A DNA stretch of 32,630 nucleotides, taken from Lachnospiraceae bacterium. GTDB taxonomy: Bacteria > Bacillota > Clostridia > Lachnospirales > Lachnospiraceae. Location: positions 1 to 32,630 of the forward strand of contig JAEEIN010000044.1 in assembly GCA_016281385.1 (NCBI GenBank), in the 5' to 3' direction. Of the stretch, positions 1-8,265 are shown piece after piece. How positions within the stretch are numbered: the stretch's first letter is position 1; each line of letters opens with the position of its first letter. Under the pieces are notes generated by a model. The model was not told the DNA's origin and made no database searches. It worked only from the letters and a program-made list of their open reading frames with translations. The translations under genes were made by a program, and so were the position numbers.

Positions 1-369
1 GTAATACCAGCTGGTGAGCCACAATAAAAGTGAGTAGAACAGAAGCGTTGTGGTAATGATCTTTGGAACCACAAGGCTTCTTTTTATAAAGTTTCTGATA
101 AGCAGTTCCGTTGTCAGTGCCCAGCCTGCGATTATCAGGCTGTAATGCTTTCCGGGATTTAAATTGAATTTGAAATCCAGGAAAAGGGCGATTATGGTAA
201 GGGAGATGACGATGAAGGCCTGTATCTTAAACAATGATACCTGAGCCTTTAATTTATCGCTCTTGGGCCAGTTGTCCACTGTGTCCTCTCCCTTTAAGGA
301 GCGCTGGCACAAGGGACATTTGTCCACATTTCCTCCCACATTTACATTGCAGTTGGGGCAGATCTTCAT
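1..369 (-). CDS. Zinc-ribbon membrane protein, DUF6320-like (partial, 3' end outside window)
   Basis: The frame opens with ATG at 369 and stays open to base 1, giving 123 residues of a truncated protein. The N-terminus carries two CxxC-type pairs (C4, C7, C18, C21), which form a small zinc ribbon. It is followed by hydrophobic segments at about residues 44-65, 77-91 and 103-120. This layout, next to a condensation-fold acyltransferase and an HSL-type hydrolase, matches proteins labelled DUF6320 in Lachnospiraceae. The family name is from memory. A GAGGAA ribosome binding site precedes the start, 14 bases after the stop of the upstream acyltransferase gene, so the two are probably co-transcribed. 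The biochemical role is unknown. Confidence 0.7.
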   Translation of the reverse strand, partial: MKICPNCNVNVGGNVDKCPLCQRSLKGEDTVDNWPKSDKLKAQVSLFKIQAFIVISLTIIALFLDFKFNLNPGKHYSLIIAGWALTTELLIRNFIKRSLVVPKIITTTLLFYSLLLWLTSWYY

Positions 370-383
370 ATTGTTTTTCCTCG

Positions 384-1643
384 TTATTTTATGACATCCG
401 TTGCAAAAACGGTAACTTCGGTACCTGTTTCCTGAAGGGCCTTTATTAGCCTTCTGGGAATGCCGGTTCCCGAGTAAGCGGAAGCGATACCAAGGACCAG
501 ATCGTTTCCGTAGCTTGTGATGGTTATGAATAAGCGGTCTGTTGAACAATAATCCGTGAAATAGTCGATATAGGGCTTAAGTTCATCCGGAACCTTGATG
601 GGACCCAAGTTTGAAAGAACTGCGGTGACCATCTTGGATTCTTTTCTTGCGAAGGCCCGGACTACAGGCTGCTTGATGAAAAGCGGAACCATGCGGATGA
701 AGAAGAGCTTCTCTATACTCTGGTAGCGGTTCATCTGAAGATCTATGTATTCCTTGGTCAGATGGGACTTGAAGGTTGCATCGAATTCCTTTGCAAGGGT
801 ATCAAGGGTCTCGCTGCCGTCAAAGGTGTGGGAAACCTCAACATTGTTGAAGAAATTCCCCATGGTCTCCGAAGGGTAATAATTTCTCAAGTTTACCGGA
901 AGGGAGATGGTTATGGGCTTATGCCGCTGAATAAAGGGCATTTCCGCATAAATGGAGAGCATGAGCTGGGAACCTAAATAGCTTGTAAGGCTGACTCCCA
1001 TGCTCTTTGCCGCTTTAAGGAGCTTGTCCGCTTCGAAATGAACCTCGAAGAACTGAAGTTGATTGTAGGGAAGCTTTCTGCTCTGTATGTGATAGGCTTT
1101 GTTCTTTTTCGTAAGGATATTGGTGGGGGTTGCGGTGTTTGAGTTCGTAAAGAACTGATCGTAACCGTTCCTTGAAGTTTCGTCCGCGGAAACCGTTCCC
1201 AGAAGGGATACATCATTAAGCTCCTCGGGATGGGCGAGCCTTAAATAGTTTGTTACCAGCATCCTTAAGAAAAGGAAAAGCCCCGTTCCGTCACTGATGG
1301 CATGGAAGAGGTCGATGTTTATTCTTCTTCCGAAATAGGAAACCCTATAGTGGAGAACACCGACATAGCCGTCTCCGTAGAGTCTGGGGCAGGGGCGCCC
1401 GCTTTCTTCAACGACTACGGGCTTGAAGTCCGTTTCCTCTATGTAATTCCAGAAAAAACCGCGGCGGACGCGAACCTGAAATCTGGGGATCTCCTCTATG
1501 GTCTCGTCCAGGGCAGCCTGAAGCAATGCCGGATCGATGTCCTCCTTAAGAGTACAGCAAACCCGCATTGTTTTTGGATCTCTGTCCGTATGTCCGGCAA
1601 GGAACACCTTTGCCACGTTGTCTACTTTGTACCAGTTGCTCAA
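384..1643 (-). CDS. Condensation/alcohol-acetyltransferase-fold acyltransferase
   Basis: This 419-residue protein has the HxxxDG motif of the chloramphenicol-acetyltransferase/condensation superfamily (H114, D118, G119 in FHAISDGTG), and its length suits a two-lobed enzyme of that fold. Proteins of this type are often annotated as alcohol acetyltransferase; they transfer an acyl group from a thioester to a hydroxyl or amine. The start appears to be TTG at 1643: it lies 7 bases after GGAG, and there is no in-frame ATG just upstream. An overlapping ATG ATT TGA only makes a two-codon frame. The gene sits between the alpha/beta hydrolase (46 bases upstream) and the zinc-ribbon protein (14 bases downstream). 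The substrate cannot be read from sequence. Confidence 0.78.
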   Translation of the reverse strand: MSNWYKVDNVAKVFLAGHTDRDPKTMRVCCTLKEDIDPALLQAALDETIEEIPRFQVRVRRGFFWNYIEETDFKPVVVEESGRPCPRLYGDGYVGVLHYRVSYFGRRINIDLFHAISDGTGLFLFLRMLVTNYLRLAHPEELNDVSLLGTVSADETSRNGYDQFFTNSNTATPTNILTKKNKAYHIQSRKLPYNQLQFFEVHFEADKLLKAAKSMGVSLTSYLGSQLMLSIYAEMPFIQRHKPITISLPVNLRNYYPSETMGNFFNNVEVSHTFDGSETLDTLAKEFDATFKSHLTKEYIDLQMNRYQSIEKLFFIRMVPLFIKQPVVRAFARKESKMVTAVLSNLGPIKVPDELKPYIDYFTDYCSTDRLFITITSYGNDLVLGIASAYSGTGIPRRLIKALQETGTEVTVFATDVIK

Positions 1644-1689
1644 ATCATTACTCCGAATATATATTATCGTTTTTATCGGCCGTGGCCGT

Positions 1690-2655
1690 TTACTGCTCGG
1701 TGATCTTTGTTATGAAATCCCTGACGGAATCAAGGGCGTGGGCAGCCTTGGGGATGGGCATCTGCTGGAAAACGTGCCAGCCCCCGGTATAAACCTCAAG
1801 CTTTGCATAGGAATCGGCTTTCATAAGCTTCTTTGCCAGCTTCTCGCTGTCATCCCTGAGTATTTCATTGCTTCCTACCTGAATAAGGGTGGGAGGGAAG
1901 CCTTCCAGATCCGCAAAAAGAGGGCTTAAGGCGGGATCTTCAAAATCGGCTTCGGGTCCGGCGTAGGCGCTTCTTACGGAAAGGACATAATCCTTTGTTA
2001 TGGTAGGATCCTTGTCCTTAAGACTCTCATAGGTTGAACTTTCGGCCCGCATATCCGTCCAGGGACTCATAAGGATCAGAGCGCCGGGAAGGAGTCTTCG
2101 CTGTTCCTTAAGTTTAAGGACAAGCTCCAGGGCCAGATTTCCCCCTGCGGAATCCCCCGCAAGGAAAACATTGTTTGCACCGTATCCAAGCATCATGAGA
2201 TGATCCCATACCTTCAATGCATCCTCGATCTGAGCGGGATATGGATTCTCGGGAGCCAGTCTGTATTCGAAAGAAACGGTCTCGATCCCTGTATGGGTTG
2301 CAAGTTTATTGGCAAGTATCCTTGCGTATCCAAGCTTTCCGCAGGTATATCCGCCGCCGTGACAGTAAAGGATCACTTTATCCTTTCTGTGGGGATACTC
2401 GGGAGAAACCCATTCACAGGGAATCTCGCCCACGGTAAAGGACTTTACGTTAAGCATCAGCACCGGGGTTACGAGCTTTGAAAAAAGCTCCATTTCAGAG
2501 CGCTGCCTCGAAAGCTCCTCAGGAGTCATCAGCGCGGGATTTCCCGCCGCCTGATGCACGGCTTTGATGGTCTTCATAAGAAGAGTCATCTCCTCCGTAT
2601 TCTCGGCTGCTTTATTCGCTTTTTTATCGGGCAATATGGAAGTAAATGCTTTCAT
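1690..2655 (-). CDS. Alpha/beta hydrolase, HSL-type esterase/acetylesterase
   Basis: This 321-residue protein shows the hormone-sensitive-lipase family pattern: oxyanion motif HGGG at 99-102, nucleophile elbow GDSAGG with S169, an acidic position near 264-269 (E264 lines up with the usual Asp; D268/D269 are alternatives), and a C-terminal H294 in GGWH. Such enzymes cleave short acyl esters, usually in the cytoplasm; no signal peptide is visible. It is the first gene of the minus-strand trio. No good ribosome binding site precedes the ATG at 2655, whereas GGAGGAG lies upstream of in-frame ATG codons at residues 23 and 27. The true start could therefore be internal, or the mRNA may have almost no leader. 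Confidence 0.85.
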   Translation of the reverse strand: MKAFTSILPDKKANKAAENTEEMTLLMKTIKAVHQAAGNPALMTPEELSRQRSEMELFSKLVTPVLMLNVKSFTVGEIPCEWVSPEYPHRKDKVILYCHGGGYTCGKLGYARILANKLATHTGIETVSFEYRLAPENPYPAQIEDALKVWDHLMMLGYGANNVFLAGDSAGGNLALELVLKLKEQRRLLPGALILMSPWTDMRAESSTYESLKDKDPTITKDYVLSVRSAYAGPEADFEDPALSPLFADLEGFPPTLIQVGSNEILRDDSEKLAKKLMKADSYAKLEVYTGGWHVFQQMPIPKAAHALDSVRDFITKITEQ

Positions 2656-2663
2656 AACGATTT

Positions 2664-2692
2664 ATTTTAACACACTTTGACTTGGTTTTACA
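2664..2692 (-). promoter_or_regulatory. Possible extended -10 promoter for the hydrolase operon
   Basis: On the minus strand TGT (2672-2670) directly precedes TAAAAT (2669-2664), an extended -10 element. The -35 position 17 bases upstream (TGTAAA, 2692-2687) is weak. Transcription from it would begin within a few bases of the ATG at 2655, giving a nearly leaderless mRNA. Confidence 0.3.
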
Positions 2693-2718
2693 GATGGAGA
2701 GATGACTTTGTGATCAAG

Positions 2719-2751
2719 ATGTATCGACCCGGCCTGTCCGGGCCGATACAT
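2719..2751. terminator. Strong hairpin between two minus-strand genes, candidate terminator
   Basis: ATGTATCG (2719-2726) pairs with CGATACAT (2744-2751). After one mismatch, CCCGG (2728-2732) pairs with CCGGG (2738-2742) around a 5-base loop. It lies 13 bases past the stop of the 193-residue gene, where a terminator is expected. No clear T-run follows on either strand, so intrinsic termination is likely but not proven. Confidence 0.5.
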
Positions 2752-2764
2752 GTGTGAAATTCTG

Positions 2765-3346
2765 TTAAGCGGCTTTGGATTCGGGAACCTCTCCGTTGAT
2801 GATACGATTGATGTTTTCGACGATGAACATCTGGGCGCTTTCGTTATAGATGAGAGAGTAGTATTCCCGGCTGTTGCGGCGGTCAAAGCCTTTTGTCATG
2901 CTTATTCCAAGGGATTCGCCTGCAGCCGTGGGCTGCTTGTCCTTTCTGTTCGTGGAGGGATCGGAGATCTCCTCAAGAAGACCTGAAGCAATCAGCCATC
3001 TGTTTACGCTGACTGCCGTTATCTGCTTGATACCGCTTTCCTTAACCGGTGCATAGATCTGCTCAAGCAGCTTTGTAAGAGACTTGGGCTTGTCAAATTC
3101 AAACTTCGCAAGTGCCTCCTCCGGCAATTCCTCGGGGGCTTTCCTGTCGCTTGTTTTTGCCGAAAGACTGTTTTCAAGAACTGCGGTCAGGATATCCTTG
3201 ATCAGGAACATCTTTCTGATCACCTCGGGATGATTCAATAATGTATCCTCATTTTCAATCGCTCCTGTCAGAGGATTGATCCCCTCTGCCAGCTTTTCAG
3301 TAAATGCTCTTGCTTCTGTAATTTCGCTTTTCTTAAAACTTCTCAT
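2765..3346 (-). CDS. Conserved-looking protein of unknown function (193 aa)
   Basis: I chose the ATG at 3346 because AGGAAAGG sits just upstream. The frame extends in-frame to a TTG at 3508, but those 54 extra residues look like untranslated leader: they are Cys/Tyr-rich and unlike the rest. The protein is soluble, with no signal peptide or membrane segment. It opens with a charged helix and a GINPLTGAIENEDTLLN stretch, then a helical middle. A possible winged-helix-like segment lies at about 95-125 (KQITAVSVNRWLIASGLLEE), and it ends with a pattern I have seen in uncharacterised Firmicutes proteins. It is a single gene with its own promoter candidate and downstream hairpin. I assign no function. 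Confidence 0.7.
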   Translation of the reverse strand: MRSFKKSEITEARAFTEKLAEGINPLTGAIENEDTLLNHPEVIRKMFLIKDILTAVLENSLSAKTSDRKAPEELPEEALAKFEFDKPKSLTKLLEQIYAPVKESGIKQITAVSVNRWLIASGLLEEISDPSTNRKDKQPTAAGESLGISMTKGFDRRNSREYYSLIYNESAQMFIVENINRIINGEVPESKAA

Positions 3347-3557
3347 TCTTTTTCCTTTCCTGCCACGCACGCATACTTCGGACTGTTTACCAAATACGGT
3401 GCTGACACATTGTGAATAGTAAATTGGGTAACTTTGCCCGAAAAGGGCATAAAGAACTGCTCGGCAAGATACCGGGCTGATATGAAAAATGTAAATGGGG
3501 GGATTCAATAAAAAGATTTTCCTGGTTCCGAAAACGATAGATGTTTCAGATGTGCTG

Positions 3558-3587
3558 ATGGTATCACAGGAAAAAGATGGATGTCAA
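3558..3587 (-). promoter_or_regulatory. Possible promoter for the 193-aa gene
   Basis: On the minus strand there is a perfect -35 hexamer TTGACA (3587-3582). Possible -10 elements are TACCAT (3563-3558, 18-base spacing) or a TG-preceded GATACC a few bases earlier. It would give a leader of about 200 bases to the ATG at 3346. The leader contains a small hairpin, TGCCC/GGGCA at 3435-3449. Confidence 0.4.
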
Positions 3588-3632
3588 TTCTTTCTTTTTG
3601 CTTTCTGATTATTTCATTAAGAAACCTTAAAG

Positions 3633-3664
3633 TTGTGGCAAGCCGGGGCCAATCGTGGTAAAAT
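3633..3664 (+). promoter_or_regulatory. Candidate sigma-A-type promoter for the glycan operon
   Basis: TGG precedes TAAAAT (3659-3664), forming an extended -10. TTGTGG (3633-3638) is a weak -35 with a long 20-base spacer, so recognition would depend on the extended -10. A good ribosome binding site, GGAGGTG (3695-3701), follows before the ATG at 3707. Confidence 0.5.
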
Positions 3665-3706
3665 CAAACAGTGTATGGGTGAAAGTATGCCCACGGAGGT
3701 GTTTAA

Positions 3707-4906
3707 ATGGATAAACCCGCGATACTTGGCGGAATTCCCGTCAGGGACAAGGAACACAGGATATTTTACGGACATCAGTCCGTTACGGAAGAAGATATAG
3801 AAGCGGTAGCGGAGTCCATAAGGACTGAGTACCTTACGGGCGGCCCCGGTATCGGAAGGACCGAAAAGAGACTTTGCGAGATCACGGATGCTAAATATGC
3901 GGTGCTCTGTGCCAACGGAACCGCTGCGCTCCATCTGGCATGTCTGGCCATAGGGATAAAGGAAGGGGATGAAGTCATTGTTTCTTCCATCACCTTTGCA
4001 GCCAGCGCAAACTGCGTGCTTTACTGCGGCGGAACTCCCGTTTTTGCGGATATTCGCCCCGATACCTACAACATAGATGTTGAGGATGTAAGAAGAAAGA
4101 TCACCGACAGGACGAAAGCCATCGTTGCGGTGGATTTTACGGGTCAGGCGGTTCAGCTTGATGAACTTAAGGAGATCTGCAAGGAGCATAACCTCTATCT
4201 CATTGAGGATGCGGCTCATTCCATCGGAACGAAATACAAGGGCCGTCCCGTGGGCTCCATTGCCGACATCACCACCTTCAGTTTCCACCCGGTAAAGACG
4301 GTAACTGCCGGCGAGGGCGGAGCGTGCATGACAAACGACCCGGAACTGTATAAGAAGCTCCATCTTCTTGTTACCCACGGAATAACAAAGAATCCCGATG
4401 AGATGGAAAGGACCGCAGAAGGCCCCTGGTACATGGAGCAGATAATGCTTGGCTTCAATTACAGGATAACGGAATTCCAGGCAGCGCTTTTGATGAGCCA
4501 GTTAAATAAACTTGAAGCCTTCTCAAAGAGGAGGAAAGAGATAAGAAAAGCCTACGACGAAGCCTTTAAGGATGAGGAGTGCCTGTTCATTCAGGAGAGT
4601 ATCCCCGAGTCCGATACAACACAGCATCTGTATGTGATAAGGCTTAACCCCGAGAAGCTTTCCTGTACGAGAAGAGAATTCTTTGATGCTCTGACCGCCG
4701 AGGGAACCTGTCCTCAGGTTCATTACATCCCGGTCTACAGACATCCCTATTATGAGCATCTTGGATACAAGAAGGGTCTTTGCCCCAATGCGGAGTACTA
4801 CTACGAAAACTCCATGAGCATTCCCTTCTATGCCGCAATGACCGATGAGGATGTGGCCGATACCATAAAGGCCATAAAGAAGCTTTGCGCATATTACAGA
4901 AAATAA
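3707..4906 (+). CDS. DegT/DnrJ/EryC1/StrS sugar aminotransferase, PseC/ArnB-like
   Basis: This 399-residue PLP enzyme is of the DegT/StrS fold, which aminates a keto group on a nucleotide sugar, usually from glutamate. The PLP lysine is K197 in FSFHPVK, followed by GEGG. The ED pair at 167-168 (IEDAAHS) holds the pyridine nitrogen, and GTAALHLA at 71-78 lies in the phosphate-binding region. Stretches such as TFAASANC, EGPWYMEQ and HYIPVYRHPYY closely resemble PseC of the pseudaminic acid pathway. However, no PseB, PseF, PseH or PseI is nearby, so I do not name it. It is the first gene of the operon, followed after 17 bases by an ArnC-like glycosyltransferase. The exact sugar is unresolved. 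Confidence 0.9.
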   Translation: MDKPAILGGIPVRDKEHRIFYGHQSVTEEDIEAVAESIRTEYLTGGPGIGRTEKRLCEITDAKYAVLCANGTAALHLACLAIGIKEGDEVIVSSITFAASANCVLYCGGTPVFADIRPDTYNIDVEDVRRKITDRTKAIVAVDFTGQAVQLDELKEICKEHNLYLIEDAAHSIGTKYKGRPVGSIADITTFSFHPVKTVTAGEGGACMTNDPELYKKLHLLVTHGITKNPDEMERTAEGPWYMEQIMLGFNYRITEFQAALLMSQLNKLEAFSKRRKEIRKAYDEAFKDEECLFIQESIPESDTTQHLYVIRLNPEKLSCTRREFFDALTAEGTCPQVHYIPVYRHPYYEHLGYKKGLCPNAEYYYENSMSIPFYAAMTDEDVADTIKAIKKLCAYYRK

Positions 4907-4923
4907 AAACCGTGAGGAAATAA

Positions 4924-5877
4924 ATGAAATCAGTATCTTTTGTCATTCCCTGCTACAGATCGGAACTTACCATCGGGAAAGTGGTGGAGGAGATAAATGA
5001 CACAATGGAGAGCCTCCTTGACTACGATCATGAGATCATTCTTATCAATGATGCTTCTCCCGACAATACCTTTGATGTGATAACCGCTCTCTGTGCGAAG
5101 TATCCCAATATCACCGGGATCGACTTTGCAAGGAACTTCGGCCAGCATTCCGCACTTATGGCCGGGCTCAGAGAGGCCAAGGGCGATTATGTGATCTGTC
5201 TTGATGATGACGGACAGACTCCCGCCGACGAAGCGGGCAAACTCATAGATGCCCTTGATAACGGAGCGGATGCGGTATATGCAAGATATGCTCACAAGAA
5301 GCACAGTATCTTCAGAAACTTCGGCACCTTCATGAACGAGAAGATGGCCCAGCACCTTTTAGGCAAGCCTGCGGATCTTTTTGTTTCGAGCTATTTTGGT
5401 GTAAAGCGCTTTGTTGTTGAGGACATGATCCGCTACGAAAACGCATATCCCTACGTTATCGGCCTTGTTTTAAGGGCAACGAAGCGGATAGTAAATGTCG
5501 ACGTAAACCACCGCAGCCGTGAGGTCGGAACTTCCGGCTATACCTTCAGTAAACTCTTAAATCTCTGGATCAACGGCTTTACCGCCTTTTCCATCAAGCC
5601 CCTGAGATTTGCCACCGCCATGGGAGCCATCCTGGCGGGCCTGGGCTTTATTTACGGTATTTACACGGTGATCAAGAAGTTTGTTGTTCCGGGTGTACCT
5701 ACGGGCTATTCGGCTCTGATGAGTGCCATCGTGTTCATCGGAGGAATGATGATGCTGATGCTTGGCATGGTCGGCGAATACATCGGAAGAATGTACATCA
5801 GCATGAACAGCTCACCTCAGTATGTGATCCGTTCAAAGATCGAGCACGGATCGGAAGAAGAAAAGGATGAAGAATAA
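4924..5877 (+). CDS. Polyprenyl-phosphate glycosyltransferase, GT2, ArnC/GtrB-like
   Basis: This 317-residue enzyme has a GT-A domain at about 1-225 and two C-terminal membrane segments (about 228-250 and 262-284), ending in the GEYIGR motif typical of ArnC, GtrB and DPM-synthase relatives. It should move a sugar from a nucleotide donor to polyprenyl phosphate on the inner face of the membrane. The metal site is DDD (94-96) followed by GQTP, a variant of the usual DxDLQxP. NFGQHSALMAG matches the ArnC-type signature. Its position directly after a 4-aminosugar transaminase suggests that an amino sugar is its donor; that is inference. A TGAGGAAA site precedes the start. The 3' end overlaps the SGNH gene by 11 bases. 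Confidence 0.9.
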   Translation: MKSVSFVIPCYRSELTIGKVVEEINDTMESLLDYDHEIILINDASPDNTFDVITALCAKYPNITGIDFARNFGQHSALMAGLREAKGDYVICLDDDGQTPADEAGKLIDALDNGADAVYARYAHKKHSIFRNFGTFMNEKMAQHLLGKPADLFVSSYFGVKRFVVEDMIRYENAYPYVIGLVLRATKRIVNVDVNHRSREVGTSGYTFSKLLNLWINGFTAFSIKPLRFATAMGAILAGLGFIYGIYTVIKKFVVPGVPTGYSALMSAIVFIGGMMMLMLGMVGEYIGRMYISMNSSPQYVIRSKIEHGSEEEKDEE

Positions 5878-6688
5878 GATTTTTACATTGGCGGCCGCCG
5901 CTGTACTTGTGGCCGCTGCGGTCCTGTACGGTATCTTTGCGGGACCGGTTAAAAATATAAAGACGGATGTTGTTGTATTTGGCGACAGCCTTATAGGAAA
6001 CGACAGAACGGAGGATTCCGTTACCTCGCAGCTTTCAAAGCTTTCCGGTTTGTCGGTATACAATGCGGGGATCGGCGGAACTGCCATGAATGCAGGCTCC
6101 GAAGAGATATCCCGGTTTAAGAATTACAACATGGTCAGCATCGCAACGGATATTGCAAACGATGATTTTTCGGCAATGCTTTCCGATATCCCGACGGCTT
6201 ATATCCAATATTCCAACGTGCTTGATTATGCGGCGGATACCATAAAGGACATCGCACGCATCGATTATGACAGCGTTAAATATGTGGTGATCGAGCACGG
6301 TGTCAACGATTATCTCGGAGGTGTTGCTCTTGACAATTCCGCAGACAGATATGACACGACCACTTTCTGCGGTGCTTTACGCACAAGTATCGAGAACCTG
6401 AAAAAAGCAATGCCCGACGCACAGATCATTGTTGTTTCGCCCTGCTTTACCTGGACACAGGTTGGGCCGGCGGACACAACGGATCTCGGATACGGAACCA
6501 TAGACAGTTATGTTGAGGCCGAGAGGGCCGTCTGCGAAGAAGAAGATGTCACTTTCGCCGATTTTTATAATGAAAGCGGTATAAACCGTAAGAATTACGA
6601 GGCTTTTTTATATGACAGCCTCCACGTGAATGAAGCCGGCAGCAGTATAATGGCCGATATCATTTACAAAAATATGAAATCTCACTGA
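5867..6688 (+). CDS. Membrane-anchored SGNH/GDSL hydrolase
   Basis: This 273-residue protein has an N-terminal uncleaved-type signal anchor (about 5-25), so its catalytic domain should lie outside the membrane. The SGNH blocks are intact: GDS with S41, the glycine in NAGIGG (about 69-71), HGVND with N147, and DSLH with D250 and H253. Family members remove or transfer acetyl groups on carbohydrates, so a role in O-acetyl turnover on the exported glycan is likely but not shown. It overlaps the preceding glycosyltransferase by 11 bases, implying translational coupling. A second, catalytically degenerate copy lies at 15821-16792. Confidence 0.88.
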   Translation: MKNKIFTLAAAAVLVAAAVLYGIFAGPVKNIKTDVVVFGDSLIGNDRTEDSVTSQLSKLSGLSVYNAGIGGTAMNAGSEEISRFKNYNMVSIATDIANDDFSAMLSDIPTAYIQYSNVLDYAADTIKDIARIDYDSVKYVVIEHGVNDYLGGVALDNSADRYDTTTFCGALRTSIENLKKAMPDAQIIVVSPCFTWTQVGPADTTDLGYGTIDSYVEAERAVCEEEDVTFADFYNESGINRKNYEAFLYDSLHVNEAGSSIMADIIYKNMKSH

Positions 6689-6704
6689 GGATTGACCTGA
6701 TTAT

Positions 6705-8252
6705 ATGATCACACCTGAGGAAACCTTAAAAAAATTCCATAATGCAGTGGGAAGCAAGGGAAGGCAGGCGTTTTTTGCAGCTTTCGTCACCGGGCTTCTT
6801 ACCCATCTCGTCATTCTCACTTCGGATATACCCAATCATGACGGCCTTGCCAGCATGTATTTTGATCAGAACATGATAACTTCGGGAAGATGGTTTCTGG
6901 GTGCGGCTTGCGCTCCCACTTCTTTTTATGCCCTTCCCTGGCTCATCGGCCTTGCGGCACTGATCTACATCGGCCTTGCGGCAATGGTCTTAAGGTCGAT
7001 CCTTAAGATAGAGGAACCGCTGCTTGTTGTTCTTTCATCGGCACTTATCGCCGTGTTCCCTTCACTGGCTTCAAACTTTGCATACGTTTTCACCATGGAC
7101 GGATATATGCTGGGAATGCTCCTTTGCGTGATCGCGGTCTGGGCAGTCGGAGCAAACGAGAAGTTCGGCTGGATCGCCGGCGCGGTACTTCTTGCCTTCG
7201 GAATGGGCTGCTATCAGGCATACATAGCGATTGCGATGCTGCTTTGCATATATAAGGCCTGTGAGATCCTTTTTGAAGAAGAAACCCCGGGAAAAAAGGC
7301 TGTAAAGATCGGAAAGTACGCCGGAATGGGCATATGCGGCGCGCTTCTTTACTATGTACTTTTAAAGATCCTTCTTGTTATACAGGGAAAAGAACTTGAT
7401 ACATATCAGGGCATTAACGGCATGTCCTCGGGAAACGGCCTGGGCCTTGTGGGAACCGTAAAAACAATGTACACCGACTTCCTTTCCTTTACTTTCGGAA
7501 GCAGAGTCGTGATCTCAAATGTGTTGACGGGCATTGCATTGGCCCTTCTTTTTACGGTGGCACTTGTTTCCTTTATAAGGCTGGCGGCTGAAAAGGGAAT
7601 GTTCAAAAAGCCCCTGTTTTATGTTTTTGCAGCCCTTGTACTTATCGCGCTTCCCTGCGTGATGAATGCGATATTACTTATTTCGGCAAGTGTGAATTAT
7701 CACGTGCTCATGCGCTATCAGTGGGCATTTCTTATTGTGCTTCTGCCTGCGATCATCGGAAGGTGCGGGAAGAAGGATACATTGGCTGTCGGTGGCCTCT
7801 GGGTCGCAACGATTTCCATGGCTGTGATCTGTCTGTCCTATATGGTTACGGACAATATCGCCTATTCAAATCTCCAGAAGAAGTATGAAAAGACTTATGC
7901 ATACTGCTTAAGGCTTGCAGACAGGATCGAGCAGACGGAAGGCTATTATGAAGGCATTCCCGTTGCTATGGTCGGTGTTGTGGGAAACGAATCCTATCCC
8001 ACCACGGATATCACGGATGCTGTTACCGCGGATCTTCTTGGAATAAGCGGGGACTATCTTATTTACAAATCGGAAAATTACGAGCAGTTTTTCAGATATT
8101 ATCTCGGGATAACTTTTAACATGGTTTCATCGGACAAAGTCGTGGATTTCTATGACGAGGATTTCTACGCAAATATGTCCAGCTTCCCGGGAGAGGATTC
8201 CGTCTTATTGCATGACGGTGTCATTTACGTCAAAACCGAGAATCGCAGATAG
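6705..8252 (+). CDS. Polytopic glucosyltransferase-like membrane protein (GtrII type)
   Basis: This 515-residue protein has many membrane segments over residues 20-400 and an outward-facing soluble tail of about 110 residues. The first external loop carries NHDGLASMYFDQNMITSGRW, which resembles the acidic loop and GRW motif of the GtrII-like glucosyltransferase family (PF14264). Those enzymes take a sugar from polyprenyl phosphate and attach it to a surface polysaccharide outside the membrane. The GtrB-like GT2 genes on either side (4924 and 8266) would make such a lipid-linked donor. The gap to the SGNH gene is 16 bases. The ribosome binding site (GAGG at about 6686) is rather far from the ATG. 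Donor and acceptor are unknown. Confidence 0.78.
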   Translation: MITPEETLKKFHNAVGSKGRQAFFAAFVTGLLTHLVILTSDIPNHDGLASMYFDQNMITSGRWFLGAACAPTSFYALPWLIGLAALIYIGLAAMVLRSILKIEEPLLVVLSSALIAVFPSLASNFAYVFTMDGYMLGMLLCVIAVWAVGANEKFGWIAGAVLLAFGMGCYQAYIAIAMLLCIYKACEILFEEETPGKKAVKIGKYAGMGICGALLYYVLLKILLVIQGKELDTYQGINGMSSGNGLGLVGTVKTMYTDFLSFTFGSRVVISNVLTGIALALLFTVALVSFIRLAAEKGMFKKPLFYVFAALVLIALPCVMNAILLISASVNYHVLMRYQWAFLIVLLPAIIGRCGKKDTLAVGGLWVATISMAVICLSYMVTDNIAYSNLQKKYEKTYAYCLRLADRIEQTEGYYEGIPVAMVGVVGNESYPTTDITDAVTADLLGISGDYLIYKSENYEQFFRYYLGITFNMVSSDKVVDFYDEDFYANMSSFPGEDSVLLHDGVIYVKTENRR

Positions 8253-8265
8253 GAGTAAAGAAAGC

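Larger units (their letters stand above)
3347..3706. other. 360-base divergent intergenic region
   Basis: This stretch separates the minus-strand 193-residue gene from the plus-strand glycan operon. It holds a promoter candidate for each direction (3587-3558 minus, 3633-3664 plus), a small hairpin at 3435-3449 and the ribosome binding sites at its two ends. I see no RNA gene, repeat or recognisable riboswitch. Confidence 0.6.

Noticed and set aside
3617-4378. Long minus-strand open frame opposite the PseC/ArnB-like aminotransferase
   Set aside because: It lies antisense to a gene with all its catalytic motifs, has no recognisable domain and lacks a good ribosome binding site; it is a by-product of codon bias.
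3707-5877. A full pseudaminic acid or Arn (L-Ara4N) pathway
   Set aside because: Only a PseC/ArnB-like and an ArnC-like enzyme are present; PseB/F/H/I and ArnA/D/T are missing from the window.
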